From Myxococcales bacterium (GTDB taxonomy: Bacteria > Myxococcota_A > Polyangia > Polyangiales > Polyangiaceae): a DNA stretch of 64,000 nt. The stretch is from NCBI GenBank assembly GCA_016712525.1, contig JADJQX010000008.1, forward strand, positions 558,001 through 622,000, in the 5' to 3' direction. This document shows positions 24,097-31,804 of the stretch, in pieces. Made by a program: the position numbers and the translations under genes. Numbering within the stretch: position 1 is the stretch's first letter; each line of letters opens with the position of its first letter. The notes beneath the pieces were generated by a model, which saw only the letters and a program-made list of their open reading frames with translations, did not search any database and was not told where the DNA came from.

Positions 24097-25287
24097 CTAC
24101 GCTCGCCCCCGCAACATGCCATTCCAGTAGATCTCCGGGAGGCCGTGGAGCTTCAGCATGTACATGCTGAATCGTTCTTTCGTCTGGTCGAAGGGGAACG
24201 ACTCGGCAGGGTTCCCGTCGTAGTCGAACTCGGCCAAAATCAGCTTTCCGTAGCCGGTCACGAGCGGGCACGACGCGTACCCGTCGTACTTCGCGGACGG
24301 CTCCTTTCCTGCCCTCACGGCGAGCAGATTGGCCACGAGGACCGGGGCCTGCTTGCGGATCGCCGCTCCGGTGCGGGACGTCGGCAGGCTCGAGTTGTCC
24401 CCCAGGGAGAAGACGTCGGGATACCTCGTGTGGCGGAGCGTGTACTTGTCGACCTCGACCCACCCGGCCTTGTCGACCAGGCCGCTCTCTTTGACGACGT
24501 CGGGCGCGCTCTGCGGCGGCGTGACGTGCAAGAAGTCGTATTTCTTGACGACCTCGGCTTGGGTGTCGAGGTTCTTGAACACGGCCTCTCGAGAGGCCGG
24601 GCGGACCTCGACGAGGTCGTGCCGAAAGAGGGTGTCGATCCCCTTTCGCGCGACGATCGGCTCGAGCGCTTCGCGGTAGTGCTTCACGCCGAAGATCGCG
24701 GGTGTGGCCGACGCGTAGAGGATCGTCGACCGATCCCGTACGCCGAGGCGGCGCAGGTGATCGTCCGCGAGATACATGATCTTCTGCGGGGCGCCGGCGC
24801 ACTTGATGGGAGTCGACGGGAAGGTGAAGATCGCGGTCCCTCCGCGGAACGCCTTCAGGAACGACCAGGTCGAGTCGACCGTGTCGTACGAGTAGTTGCT
24901 GCAAATGCCATCTTTCCCCACGTTGCCGGGGAGGCCCTTGATTTTGTGCCAGTCGAGCTGCATCCCGAGGGCCACGACAAGCTGACCGTAGTGCACGGTC
25001 TCGCCACCGGCGGTGACGACATACTTCTTCTCCGGCTCGAAGCGCCCCACCTTGTCGCGAATCCAAGTCACCCCTTTCGGGATGTAGTCACCCTCGGGCC
25101 TTCGGGCAGACTCTTTGCTCACGACCCCGGCCCCGACCAGCGTCCAGAGAGGCTGATAGTCGTGGGTCTCGCTCGGCTCGATGAGGGCGATGTCGAGCCC
25201 TGGAGAGGCCTCTTTCAGCCTCGCGGCGACCGAGAGCCCGGCCGTGCCTCCTCCGCAGATCACAACGTCGTGGCGCCGCTCGGTCAT
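24097..25287 (-). CDS. sqr: Sulfide:quinone oxidoreductase, type II-like
   Basis: A 396-residue FAD protein. The dinucleotide motif is VVICGGGTAGLSVAARL at the N-terminus, with a second nucleotide region around FSLGDNSSLPTSRTGAA. The two redox cysteines expected for type II SQR are visible: Cys163 in IKCAGAPQK and Cys340 in YASCPLVTGYGKLILAEFDY, which also holds the FAD-contacting segment. The C-terminal amphipathic helices allow monotopic membrane binding. It oxidises sulfide to sulfane sulfur and reduces quinone. The gene overlaps DUF1641 by 4 bp, a known pairing. Confidence 0.93.
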   Translation of the reverse strand: MTERRHDVVICGGGTAGLSVAARLKEASPGLDIALIEPSETHDYQPLWTLVGAGVVSKESARRPEGDYIPKGVTWIRDKVGRFEPEKKYVVTAGGETVHYGQLVVALGMQLDWHKIKGLPGNVGKDGICSNYSYDTVDSTWSFLKAFRGGTAIFTFPSTPIKCAGAPQKIMYLADDHLRRLGVRDRSTILYASATPAIFGVKHYREALEPIVARKGIDTLFRHDLVEVRPASREAVFKNLDTQAEVVKKYDFLHVTPPQSAPDVVKESGLVDKAGWVEVDKYTLRHTRYPDVFSLGDNSSLPTSRTGAAIRKQAPVLVANLLAVRAGKEPSAKYDGYASCPLVTGYGKLILAEFDYDGNPAESFPFDQTKERFSMYMLKLHGLPEIYWNGMLRGRA

Positions 25288-25964
25288 CGGGATTCTCCTT
25301 GGGAAGTCGGAAGTCGAGGAACATCGTTCATTTCGCGTGTCGCGGCGCCGAATCGTTTGGCGAGGGACACGGCGAACCCGAGCGCATGTTTGATGTCGGA
25401 GTCGCCCAGGGCGAGCATGAGGCCCACCGGGCCGATACCGGTGCGCTTCGCGTGGGCCGCGTCGGCCAAAGAGCGCCCGAGCGCCCCCACGACCTCGAGC
25501 GCCGGCGCCCCGAGGAGGCCCGAGTCGAGGAGGCGTGTCAGGGCGTCCACCGTCTTCGGCTCGGAGAGGCGCGCGAGCGCCGCCGTGAGCCCCTTCCTTC
25601 GAGCGTCGAGGTCGACCCCCTCCGCCGTGAGCGCCGCGGCGTGGGTGTCGAGCGTATCGACCACGGCGGCCACGAGCTTCGGGAGCTCGGTCGACAGCTC
25701 GATCGCGTGGCGCAACCCGGCGAGTGTCTTCGGGCGGACGAGCACGTCGACCAGGGCACGCGCCTCTTCGACGGCGGCCTCGGGAGACTCTCCCCTGTCG
25801 TGCAGGCGCGCGGCGGCGGTATCGACCGCGTCCGTCATGGCGCCGACGAACGCCGGCGCCGCCGACGTCACCGTGTCGAGCGCCGCGAGCTTTCCCTCGA
25901 TGCGGGCGAGGCGCGCCTCGATCGCCGCGAGCGACGCGGCGATCCCCCTCTCTTGGTTCATCAT
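25284..25964 (-). CDS. DUF1641 protein, SQR partner
   Basis: A 226-residue Ala/Leu-rich helical protein of the DUF1641 family, with the middle motif LARLSEPKTVDALTRLLDSG and the end motif IGPVGLMLALGDSDIKHALGF. It is often encoded with SQR or formate dehydrogenase and is thought to assist membrane-bound oxidoreductases; the function is unproven. It is the first gene of a two-gene operon with SQR (ATGA overlap). A CGGCACG-type sigma-54 promoter ends 12 bases before the ATG, so the leader would be nearly absent. Confidence 0.85.
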   Translation of the reverse strand: MMNQERGIAASLAAIEARLARIEGKLAALDTVTSAAPAFVGAMTDAVDTAAARLHDRGESPEAAVEEARALVDVLVRPKTLAGLRHAIELSTELPKLVAAVVDTLDTHAAALTAEGVDLDARRKGLTAALARLSEPKTVDALTRLLDSGLLGAPALEVVGALGRSLADAAHAKRTGIGPVGLMLALGDSDIKHALGFAVSLAKRFGAATREMNDVPRLPTSQGESR

Positions 25965-25976
25965 GCCGCTACGTAG

Positions 25977-25992
25977 AGCAACCCACGTGCCG
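25977..25992 (-). promoter_or_regulatory. Sigma-54 promoter of the DUF1641-sqr operon
   Basis: On the minus strand, CGGCACGTGGGTTGCT matches the consensus with one mismatch (first T of the -24 block) and a perfect TTGCT. Confidence 0.6.
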
Positions 25993-26043
25993 GGGCGGAA
26001 ACCGCCTGTTTCCGCGGGGCTGGCCGCTACGGCTCGCCGCCCT

Positions 26044-26093
26044 GTTTCACGGCCGTTTCACGTACCGCCCCACGAACGTTTCACGACGTTTCA
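26044..26093. promoter_or_regulatory. Two GTTTCA direct-repeat pairs upstream of DUF1641-sqr
   Basis: GTTTCA occurs at 26044, 26055, 26078 and 26088, giving two pairs with 11- and 10-bp steps. They lie 50-100 bases upstream of the -24 element. This is the richest copy of the island motif. Confidence 0.6.
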
Positions 26094-26118
26094 TTTCGCA
26101 ACGCATCATTTTTTTCGC

Positions 26119-26676
26119 TCATTCGGGCTCGTTCAACTCTTCCCGAAGGGCCTCGCGCGCGCGGTGCAAGCGGCTCTTCAGCGCATCGACCGAGATGCCG
26201 AGCACGCTCGCGGCCTCGTTCGCGGGGCGGCCCTCGAGATCGCGCAGGAAGAGGACCTCGCGGTGAACGGCGGGAAGCGCGGCGACAGCCTTCGCGAGCG
26301 CCTCGGTGTCCTCGCGGAGGGCCATGCGCTCCTCGGGGCTCGGGGTCGCGTCGGCGGCGTCGGGCACGTCGTCGGTCGAGGCGTGTGGCCGGTTGGCGAG
26401 ACCCCGACGGCGGCGCGCGCAAGCACTTCGCGCAAGCGCAAACACCCAGCTCGTGAGCGACGCACGCTCCTCGAAGTCTCCGAGGTGGCGCGAGAGCGCG
26501 AGCAGGGTGTCTTGTTTCACGTCGTCGGCGTCGTCGTCTTGGCGGCACAAGCGGCGCCCGAAGCGCTGGACCGTCGGCTCGAGCGTCGCGAGCAGCTCCT
26601 CGAGGGCGCGGTCGTCTCCCGAGCGGGCCCGGGCCACGAGGTCGGAGAGGTTCGCAGGAGGGGGATGGGTCGCCAT
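26119..26676 (-). CDS. ECF-family RNA polymerase sigma factor
   Basis: A 185-residue sigma factor with region 2 (LCRQDDDADDVKQDTLLALSRHLGDFEERASLTSWVFALARSACARR) and region 4 (ALPAVHREVLFLRDLEGRPANEAASVLGISVDALKSRLHRARE). An Asp/Pro/Ala-rich linker joins them, and no anti-sigma gene lies beside it. I start it at the ATG at 26676; one at 26688 is the alternative. It lies 52 bases after the small zinc-ribbon-like gene and may be the last gene of the porin-OsmC operon. Confidence 0.9.
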   Translation of the reverse strand: MATHPPPANLSDLVARARSGDDRALEELLATLEPTVQRFGRRLCRQDDDADDVKQDTLLALSRHLGDFEERASLTSWVFALARSACARRRRGLANRPHASTDDVPDAADATPSPEERMALREDTEALAKAVAALPAVHREVLFLRDLEGRPANEAASVLGISVDALKSRLHRAREALREELNEPE

Positions 26677-26728
26677 GGCCCGGAGCATTGCACGCCCCGG
26701 GCCACCCGAGAACCGTCAGCCGCTCGGC

Positions 26729-26908
26729 TCACCCGAACGGGAAGAACCCCTTCTTGGCCTCTCTTGGCTGGGCCTTGCCGGCGTCGTGGCGCTCGTGGCA
26801 CGAGCAGCGCTCGGCCTTGGGCACGTCGCCCAGCACGGCCTCGACGTGCATGCCGCAGCCGGCAAACGTAGGCTTGGAGCACGTATCGCAGGTGGTTCGT
26901 CGGCACAT
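26729..26908 (-). CDS. 59-residue CxxC/CxC small protein
   Basis: A short gene of 59 codons beginning MCRRTTCDTCSKPTFAGCG. Its cysteines (Cys2, TTCDTC, AGCGMH, RCSCHE) are arranged as in a widespread small protein family of the form MCRxxTCxxCGKPTWxGCGxH...RCxC, which looks like a tiny zinc-binding fold. It starts only 2 bases after the OsmC stop, so it is almost surely in that operon. The C-terminal tail is basic. The function is unknown; a metal- or thiol-linked role fits the island. Confidence 0.75.
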   Translation of the reverse strand: MCRRTTCDTCSKPTFAGCGMHVEAVLGDVPKAERCSCHERHDAGKAQPREAKKGFFPFG

Positions 26909-26910
26909 GA

Positions 26911-27306
26911 TCAGGTCTCCTTCACGGTGAACGAAAGTCCGGAAAAGATTGTCTTTTTTACCTTGCAGCCCTCGACCGCTCGCACGATCGCGGGCCGGTA
27001 TTTCTCGGGGAAGCCCGGAGGCAGGGTGAGCTCGAGCGCGATCGACGTCGGGAGGTGCGTCTCCGGGTCGACGACGTGCTTCTGCACGAGCGACAGGCCC
27101 TCGGTCGCGATGCCACGGTTCTGGCAGAAGCCGAGCGCGTAGATGCCCGCGCAGGTCGCGAGGGAAGCGAGGAAGAGGTCGTAGGGAGCCGGGCCGTCCC
27201 CCTCGCCACCGAGCTCCTTCGGCTGGTCGGTGTGGATGGTGCGGCCGAGCACGGTCGCGTCGACCCCTTTGCCACCCGGGAACGTCACCTGAATGTCTTC
27301 GATCAT
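26911..27306 (-). CDS. OsmC-family protein
   Basis: A 131-residue OsmC/YhfA-type protein. Both family cysteines are present (LASLATCAGIYA and VEGCKVKKT), with the preceding APYDLFLASLA helix. OsmC-like proteins reduce peroxides with bound thiols or handle persulfides. The start ATG at 27306 gives the usual MIEDIQVTFPGG. It lies 50 bases after the porin stop and 2 bases before the small Cys protein, so it belongs to the porin operon under the 28.6-kb promoter. Confidence 0.9.
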   Translation of the reverse strand: MIEDIQVTFPGGKGVDATVLGRTIHTDQPKELGGEGDGPAPYDLFLASLATCAGIYALGFCQNRGIATEGLSLVQKHVVDPETHLPTSIALELTLPPGFPEKYRPAIVRAVEGCKVKKTIFSGLSFTVKET

Positions 27307-27356
27307 GCCCGTACGAGCCAGCTTGGCCGTCGGAGGGTTCGCAAAATCGTGACGCG

Positions 27357-28628
27357 TCAGGGCACGAACATCGAGGCCTGAAGCATCACGCGATCTCCCG
27401 CCGTGTCGACGATGCGCTTCGCGTCGGCCGTGCCGTCGGGCGCGAGGATCCAGCGCCGCTCGTAGTCGAGCATGAGGCGCATCTTCGGCGTCACGGCCAC
27501 CTCGAGCGCGGGCGTGAGCGTGCGGAATACACGCGTGTCGGGCGCGCTCTCGAGCTGCCGATGGAGCTCGTCGTAGCGGAGCTTGAGGAGGACGTGGTCG
27601 AAGATCCGCACGCGGCCGAACGCCACGAACCCGAGCGCCTCGCCGTTCGGAGCGACCGCCACGTCGGCCCCCTCGAAGGGAGGCTGCTGCCCGAGGACCA
27701 GCATGCCCTTCGCCGACACCACCTCGGCGCGGAAGCGGAAGGGCTCCCGCTCGAAGGACAGCCCGGCGCCCGCGCGATTGCGGTTGTACCTTTGGTTTTC
27801 GAACGGGCGCGTGCCGTGGAGGCCGAACACGTAGAGCGACAGCTCCTGGCGGTGCGGGTCGGTCCGCTTTCCCGAGAAGACCCACGTCGCCGTCACCCGC
27901 CCCGAGACGTCCTTCGAGCCGTCGTCGTCGAGCGCGCCCATCCGCCCCTGCGAGAGCATCGCCATGTACGAAAGAGAGATCTTCTTGGAGAGCTCGAAGC
28001 TGTCGAAGGCGGCGACGCCGAGATCACGGAACCCGTAGGCGTTGCTCGTGATCTTGCCGGCCTCGACGCGGCTCTCGAGGAGCAGCTGCGTGGCCACGCT
28101 CGAGTAGTTGACGAACTCCGAGGCGAGCGGGTTCGCCTCGACCACCTCCTCCGAGAGCGGGAGCTTGAACTGCCCGAGCCTGAGGCGCAGCCCCGGGACG
28201 TACGAGAAGGTGAGCGCCGCGTCGGCCACCGTCGCCGAGGTCTGGCGGTTGATTCCCGCGCGCCCGAGCTCGACGGTCGCGATGTAGGTGATCTTCTGCG
28301 ACGTGCCCGGCACCGAGCCTCGAACGCCGGGGCGGAGCCTGCGCACCGAGAGGCCCACGTGGGCGTCCGAGTCTTGGATCGTGTTGAACGTCGCCCACTG
28401 CCCCTCGTACGGGCGGAGCTTCGGCGCCGTCAGCCCGAACACCCGATCGCCGAGCACGTTGGCCTCGCCGACCACCTGCGCGAACCCAAAGAACCGGAAG
28501 GGCTGATCCTTCACGCCCTCCTCGGTCGCGGTGATGATGGGCCAGTCGGCCGCGCGCGCGACACGAGGGGCAGAGACGAAGACGAGGGCCGCGGCGAGCG
28601 CGAGGCGGAGCGAGGGGCGGAGGGTCAC
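27357..28628 (-). CDS. Outer-membrane porin, OprP/DcaP-like
   Basis: A 423-residue barrel protein. The GTG at 28628 has a perfect AAGGAGG five bases upstream and opens a clear signal peptide (LALAAALVFVSAPRVARA). The mature part is long amphipathic strands (ITYIATVELGRAGIN, LRLRLGQFKLPLSEE, ATWVFSGKR, VLLKLRYDELHRQLE) and ends MLQASMFVP. It is a second porin in the sulfur island, first of the porin-OsmC-small Cys protein-ECF run. A thiosulfate or sulfite anion is the likely cargo, by context only. Confidence 0.75.
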   Translation of the reverse strand: MTLRPSLRLALAAALVFVSAPRVARAADWPIITATEEGVKDQPFRFFGFAQVVGEANVLGDRVFGLTAPKLRPYEGQWATFNTIQDSDAHVGLSVRRLRPGVRGSVPGTSQKITYIATVELGRAGINRQTSATVADAALTFSYVPGLRLRLGQFKLPLSEEVVEANPLASEFVNYSSVATQLLLESRVEAGKITSNAYGFRDLGVAAFDSFELSKKISLSYMAMLSQGRMGALDDDGSKDVSGRVTATWVFSGKRTDPHRQELSLYVFGLHGTRPFENQRYNRNRAGAGLSFEREPFRFRAEVVSAKGMLVLGQQPPFEGADVAVAPNGEALGFVAFGRVRIFDHVLLKLRYDELHRQLESAPDTRVFRTLTPALEVAVTPKMRLMLDYERRWILAPDGTADAKRIVDTAGDRVMLQASMFVP

Positions 28629-28639
28629 GTCCCCCTCCT

Positions 28640-28655
28640 TGCGCGCGCCGTGCCA
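28640..28655 (-). promoter_or_regulatory. Sigma-54-like promoter of the porin-OsmC operon
   Basis: On the minus strand, TGGCACGGCGCGCGCA has a perfect -24 block and the GCA of the -12 block. Its 3' end touches the Shine-Dalgarno, so a transcript from here would lack it; the call is weaker for that reason. Confidence 0.4.
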
Positions 28656-28695
28656 GCCCGCTTTCCCCACGTTTTCGGCGCGCGCCGCGGGAACA

Positions 28696-28711
28696 TGAAA
28701 CATCGTGAAAC
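28696..28711. promoter_or_regulatory. TGAAAC 10-bp direct repeat
   Basis: TGAAACATCGTGAAAC is two copies at exactly 10 bp, 40 bases upstream of the -24 element. It is the island motif in reverse orientation. Confidence 0.55.
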
Positions 28712-28783
28712 ACGGCACGCCCACAAACGAGCACGGGCCACCCGAGGGCGGCCCGTCGTCGGAGCTCCGTTTCGCGGCGAGGG

Positions 28784-29128
28784 TCAGCGCGCGACGGGAA
28801 GCTTCGCCTCGTTCACGGCCAACATGCCGCCCGCCATGTTCACGAGCTTCGAGAAGCCCTTCTGAGCGAGCGCGGCTGCTGCGCGGCCCGACCGACCGCC
28901 GGAGCGGCACACGAGCACGACCTCGGAGGCCTTGTCCCACGACGCGGCCTTGGCCTCGACGGTCGCGAGGGGCACGAGCTCGGCCTCGGGGATGTGCCCG
29001 AGCTCACCCACGTACTCGTCGGGCTCGCGCACGTCGACGATGCGCACCGTGCCACGAGCGGCGTAGACGTCGGCGACGGTGGCGTCGCGGTAACCTTGGG
29101 CGTTCGGAGTCGCTTTTTCGTAGACCAT
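28784..29128 (-). CDS. Cytoplasmic single-domain rhodanese
   Basis: A 114-residue rhodanese with VRIVDVREPDEYVGELGHIPEAELVPL and the active-site loop VCRSGGRSG, as in GlpE/PspE-type sulfurtransferases; no signal peptide. It lies 18 bases after the persulfide dioxygenase and is co-transcribed. In such pairs the rhodanese converts persulfide plus sulfite to thiosulfate, finishing sulfide oxidation in the cytoplasm. Confidence 0.92.
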   Translation of the reverse strand: MVYEKATPNAQGYRDATVADVYAARGTVRIVDVREPDEYVGELGHIPEAELVPLATVEAKAASWDKASEVVLVCRSGGRSGRAAAALAQKGFSKLVNMAGGMLAVNEAKLPVAR

Positions 29129-29146
29129 GATCTTCTCTCTTTCGTG

Positions 29147-29836
29147 TCAGCCGAGGGCGACGTTGCCACACGCGCGGTTCGCCGGTACGGCCTCGTCGAG
29201 CTTCTTGGGTTTGGGGAGGTTCAGGCCGTTCATGATGGCGGCGAACTCTTCGCGGCTCTTGCCCGCGACGCGCGGATTGAGCCGCTTTTCCTCGCCGATC
29301 GTCGACTGGGTGAACCCTCGGTAGTCGTGCCCGGGGAGCACGACGGTCGAATCGGGGAGGGCGAAGAGCACTTTGGTGAGGGAGTCGTAGAGGGTATCGG
29401 GGCTGCCATTCTGGAAATCGGCACGACCGCAGCCGCGCACGAGCAAGGTGTCGCCCGTAAGCACGTGCCCGTTCACGAGGAACGAGAGCCCGTCGTCCGT
29501 GTGGCCGGGGGTCTCGAGGACCATGATGGCGAGATCCCCGAGGCGGACGACGTCGCCGTGCCGGAGCTTCTGATCGACGCACGGTGCGCCCACCGCGCTC
29601 GCACACGTCCAGGCGCCCGTGCGCTCCCGGAGGAGCCCAGCCGACGTCACGTGGTCGGCGTGCACGTGCGTCTCGAGCACGTGGGTGAGCCGGAGCCCGA
29701 GCTCGGAGACGAGCTTGAGGTCTCGCTCGAGGTGCTCACGCACCGGATCGACGAGCGCGGCCTCTCCCGAGACGTCGTCGGCGAGCAGGTAGGTGTACGT
29801 GGAGCTTTCCGTGTCGAAGAGCTGCCTCAGGAGCAT
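29147..29836 (-). CDS. ETHE1-type persulfide dioxygenase (MBL fold)
   Basis: A 229-residue metallo-beta-lactamase-fold protein with the metal motif THVHADH (residues 56-62), further ligands in TPGHTDDGLSF and LTGDTLLVRGCGRADFQ, and PGHDY. The HVHADH and GCGRTDFQ-like signatures mark the ETHE1/Blh persulfide dioxygenase class, which uses mononuclear Fe(II) to oxidise glutathione persulfide to sulfite. The start at 29836 has GAGGG six bases upstream; 29842 and 29866 are in-frame alternatives. It leads the operon with the rhodanese under a sigma-54 promoter. Confidence 0.9.
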   Translation of the reverse strand: MLLRQLFDTESSTYTYLLADDVSGEAALVDPVREHLERDLKLVSELGLRLTHVLETHVHADHVTSAGLLRERTGAWTCASAVGAPCVDQKLRHGDVVRLGDLAIMVLETPGHTDDGLSFLVNGHVLTGDTLLVRGCGRADFQNGSPDTLYDSLTKVLFALPDSTVVLPGHDYRGFTQSTIGEEKRLNPRVAGKSREEFAAIMNGLNLPKPKKLDEAVPANRACGNVALG

Positions 29837-29874
29837 GATCATCCCTCGTTCGTTGGGTCGGACCACCTCGACTT

Positions 29875-29890
29875 AGCGAAGCCCGTGCCA
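29875..29890 (-). promoter_or_regulatory. Sigma-54 promoter of the persulfide dioxygenase operon
   Basis: On the minus strand, TGGCACGGGCTTCGCT differs from consensus at one -12 base. It gives a normal leader of about 27 bases before the start at 29836. Confidence 0.65.
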
Positions 29891-29952
29891 GACCCGTTCT
29901 CGGCCAATTTCAGCGACAATCGGGGCTCGGGTGCCCCTTCTTCGCCCGTGGG

Positions 29953-29968
29953 CGAAACAAGTTGAAAC
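29953..29968. promoter_or_regulatory. CGAAAC/TGAAAC 10-bp repeat
   Basis: CGAAAC at 29953 and TGAAAC at 29963 step by 10 bp and lie 63 bases upstream of the -24 element, just beyond the regulator stop codon. Confidence 0.5.
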
Positions 29969-29973
29969 ACGGC

Positions 29974-31314
29974 TCACGGGCCGAGGCGACGCTTGCGGCC
30001 CTCCTCGATGCCGAGCTCCCGCATGCGCCGCCACAACGTCACGCGGGAGAGCCCGAGGAGCTTCGCGGCCTGCTCTCGATTTCCGCGCGCCCGATCGAGC
30101 GCGGCGCGAATCTTTTTTTCGTCGAGCGCCTCGCTCGGGGCGTCGGAGGGCGTGGGCCCCTCGTCGAAGGACGCCGTCGACGTGGGCTCCGTCCCCGAGA
30201 CCTCGGGCGGGAGGTGCTGGAGCTCGAGGCGCGGTCCGTCACCGACCACGTACGCGTACGAGAGCACGTTGCGGAGCTCACGCACGTTCCCCGGGAACGG
30301 GTAGCGAACGAGCGCGTCCAGGGCCGCGTCGCTCACGTGGGAGATCTTGCGGCGGCTGCGCACGTTCATCTCCTCGACGAGCTTCTCGACGAGGAGAGGG
30401 ATATCCCCGGGCCGCTCGCGCAGGGCCGGCAAGAACAGTGGTATGACGCGGAGCCGGTACATGAGGTCTGCACGGAACCGACCCGCCTCGACCTCGCGCC
30501 GGAGCGCCCGGTGCGTCGCCGACACGACGCGCACGTCCACGGGGACGGGATCACGCGCCCCCACCGGGAAGACGGTCCGCGTCTCGAGCACGCGGAGGAG
30601 CTTCGCCTGGAGGTCGAGGGGGAGCTCGGCCACCTCGTCGAGGAAGAGCGTGCCCTTGTGCGCGAGCTGCATGTGGCCCGGCACGTCGCGGACAGCGCCG
30701 GTGAAGGCCCCCTTCGCGTGGCCGAAGAGCTCGCTCTCGAGCAGATTTCCCGGGAGCGCGGCGCAGTTGATGGCCCGGAACGGACCCTTCGCGCGAGGCG
30801 AGGAGGCGTGCACGGCCTGGGCGACGAGCTCTTTTCCGGACCCTGTCTCCCCTCGCACGAGGAGCGTCACGTCCTCGGCCGCGGCGCGCGAGATCAGGCG
30901 AAAGAGCTCGAGCATCTTCGGGTCGCGGGTCCACATGCCGTGGAAGAGCACCCGACCGTCCTCGCCGGCCGTGCCACCGTCCTCGAGCGTGACGAGGTAG
31001 CCGGCGTGCAGACCGCGGGGCTCGAGGGGCGTCGCGCGGACACGAAGGAGGCGGCCCTCGTCCGCGGGGTGGACGATCGTCGTCGCCACGGGGCGGCCTT
31101 CGGAGAGCGCCTCGGCGAAGGGTTTCCGCGCGCGGGTTCCACAAAGCACACGCGGCCCCGAGGCCCCTCTCGGGATCTCGGAGCCGAGGAGCGCCTCGGC
31201 GCCCGGCGTGACGAGCACGACGTCGAGGTCCGCGCCCAAGACGAGCGCGGGCCCGACGATGCCCCCTACCGCCGATCGAACGAGCTCGTCGGCCGACGCC
31301 TTCGTAGGCGCCAC
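29974..31314 (-). CDS. Sigma-54-dependent transcriptional activator, likely regulator of the sulfur island
   Basis: A 446-residue bacterial enhancer-binding protein. The N-terminal 115 residues are PAS-like and hold a single cysteine, Cys58 (RVLCGTRA). The AAA+ domain has Walker A GETGSGKE (155-162), the sigma-54 contact loop GAFTGA (202-207), Walker B TLFLDEVAELP and an R-finger region. A Fis-type helix-turn-helix ends the protein (NREQAAKLLGLSRVTLWRRM). There is no phospho-receiver, so it senses a ligand or thiol directly. It starts one base after the DUF6691 stop and is the last gene of the TauE-YeeE operon, hence probably autoregulated. It resembles sulfide-responsive FisR in context, but lacks FisR's three sensor cysteines. 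Confidence 0.9.
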   Translation of the reverse strand: MAPTKASADELVRSAVGGIVGPALVLGADLDVVLVTPGAEALLGSEIPRGASGPRVLCGTRARKPFAEALSEGRPVATTIVHPADEGRLLRVRATPLEPRGLHAGYLVTLEDGGTAGEDGRVLFHGMWTRDPKMLELFRLISRAAAEDVTLLVRGETGSGKELVAQAVHASSPRAKGPFRAINCAALPGNLLESELFGHAKGAFTGAVRDVPGHMQLAHKGTLFLDEVAELPLDLQAKLLRVLETRTVFPVGARDPVPVDVRVVSATHRALRREVEAGRFRADLMYRLRVIPLFLPALRERPGDIPLLVEKLVEEMNVRSRRKISHVSDAALDALVRYPFPGNVRELRNVLSYAYVVGDGPRLELQHLPPEVSGTEPTSTASFDEGPTPSDAPSEALDEKKIRAALDRARGNREQAAKLLGLSRVTLWRRMRELGIEEGRKRRLGP

Positions 31315-31315
31315 G

Positions 31316-31804
31316 TCAGGTCGACTTCGCGGGCGGTGGCGCGCCCGTGGCCTCGGCGAGCGGCTTCGGAGCCTGCGCCGTGACGTGTTGGATGAGCATG
31401 CCCACGGTCATGGCCGCGACGAACACGAGGGCCGAGCCCTGGCCGGCCGCGGCGCTGACGAGCGCGGGTCCCGGGCAGAACCCACCGAGCCCCCACCCGA
31501 CGCCGAAGAGCACCGCGCCGAGCACGAGCTTCGCGTCCACGTCTTGGCGAGTCGGGAGGTGGAAGATGTCGGCCAGGAGCGGACGGCCGCGCTTCTGGAC
31601 GAAGCGGTTCACCGTGAGGTGCACCGCGATCGCGCCACCCATCACGAACGCGAGGCTCGGATCCCAGTCCCCCGACACATTCAAAAACCCAATAACTTTG
31701 GACGGTTGCGTCATACCCGAGAGGCCGAGCCCCACGGCGAACACGAGGCCCGCCACGAACGCGAAGCCGAGCTCGCGCGCCTTGTTCTCTTTCGGCTGTT
31801 TCAT
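31316..31804 (-). CDS. YeeE/YedE (DUF6691) half-transporter
   Basis: A 162-residue membrane protein with four hydrophobic helices (FAFVAGLVFAVGLGLSGM, DPSLAFVMGGAIAVHL, VLGAVLFGVGWGLGGFCPGP, ALVFVAAMTVGMLI) and the family Cys motif GGFCPGPALVSAA. YeeE-type proteins carry thiosulfate or sulfane sulfur through Cys relays. This is one half of a two-gene version; the other half overlaps it by 4 bp (ATGA). The C-terminal tail is Pro/Ala-rich. Confidence 0.9.
   Translation of the reverse strand: MKQPKENKARELGFAFVAGLVFAVGLGLSGMTQPSKVIGFLNVSGDWDPSLAFVMGGAIAVHLTVNRFVQKRGRPLLADIFHLPTRQDVDAKLVLGAVLFGVGWGLGGFCPGPALVSAAAGQGSALVFVAAMTVGMLIQHVTAQAPKPLAEATGAPPPAKST

Noticed and set aside
24145..26871. 908-codon plus-strand frame antisense to SQR, DUF1641 and the ECF gene
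   Set aside because: The opposite strand carries recognised enzymes with correct codon bias, so this is an antisense shadow.
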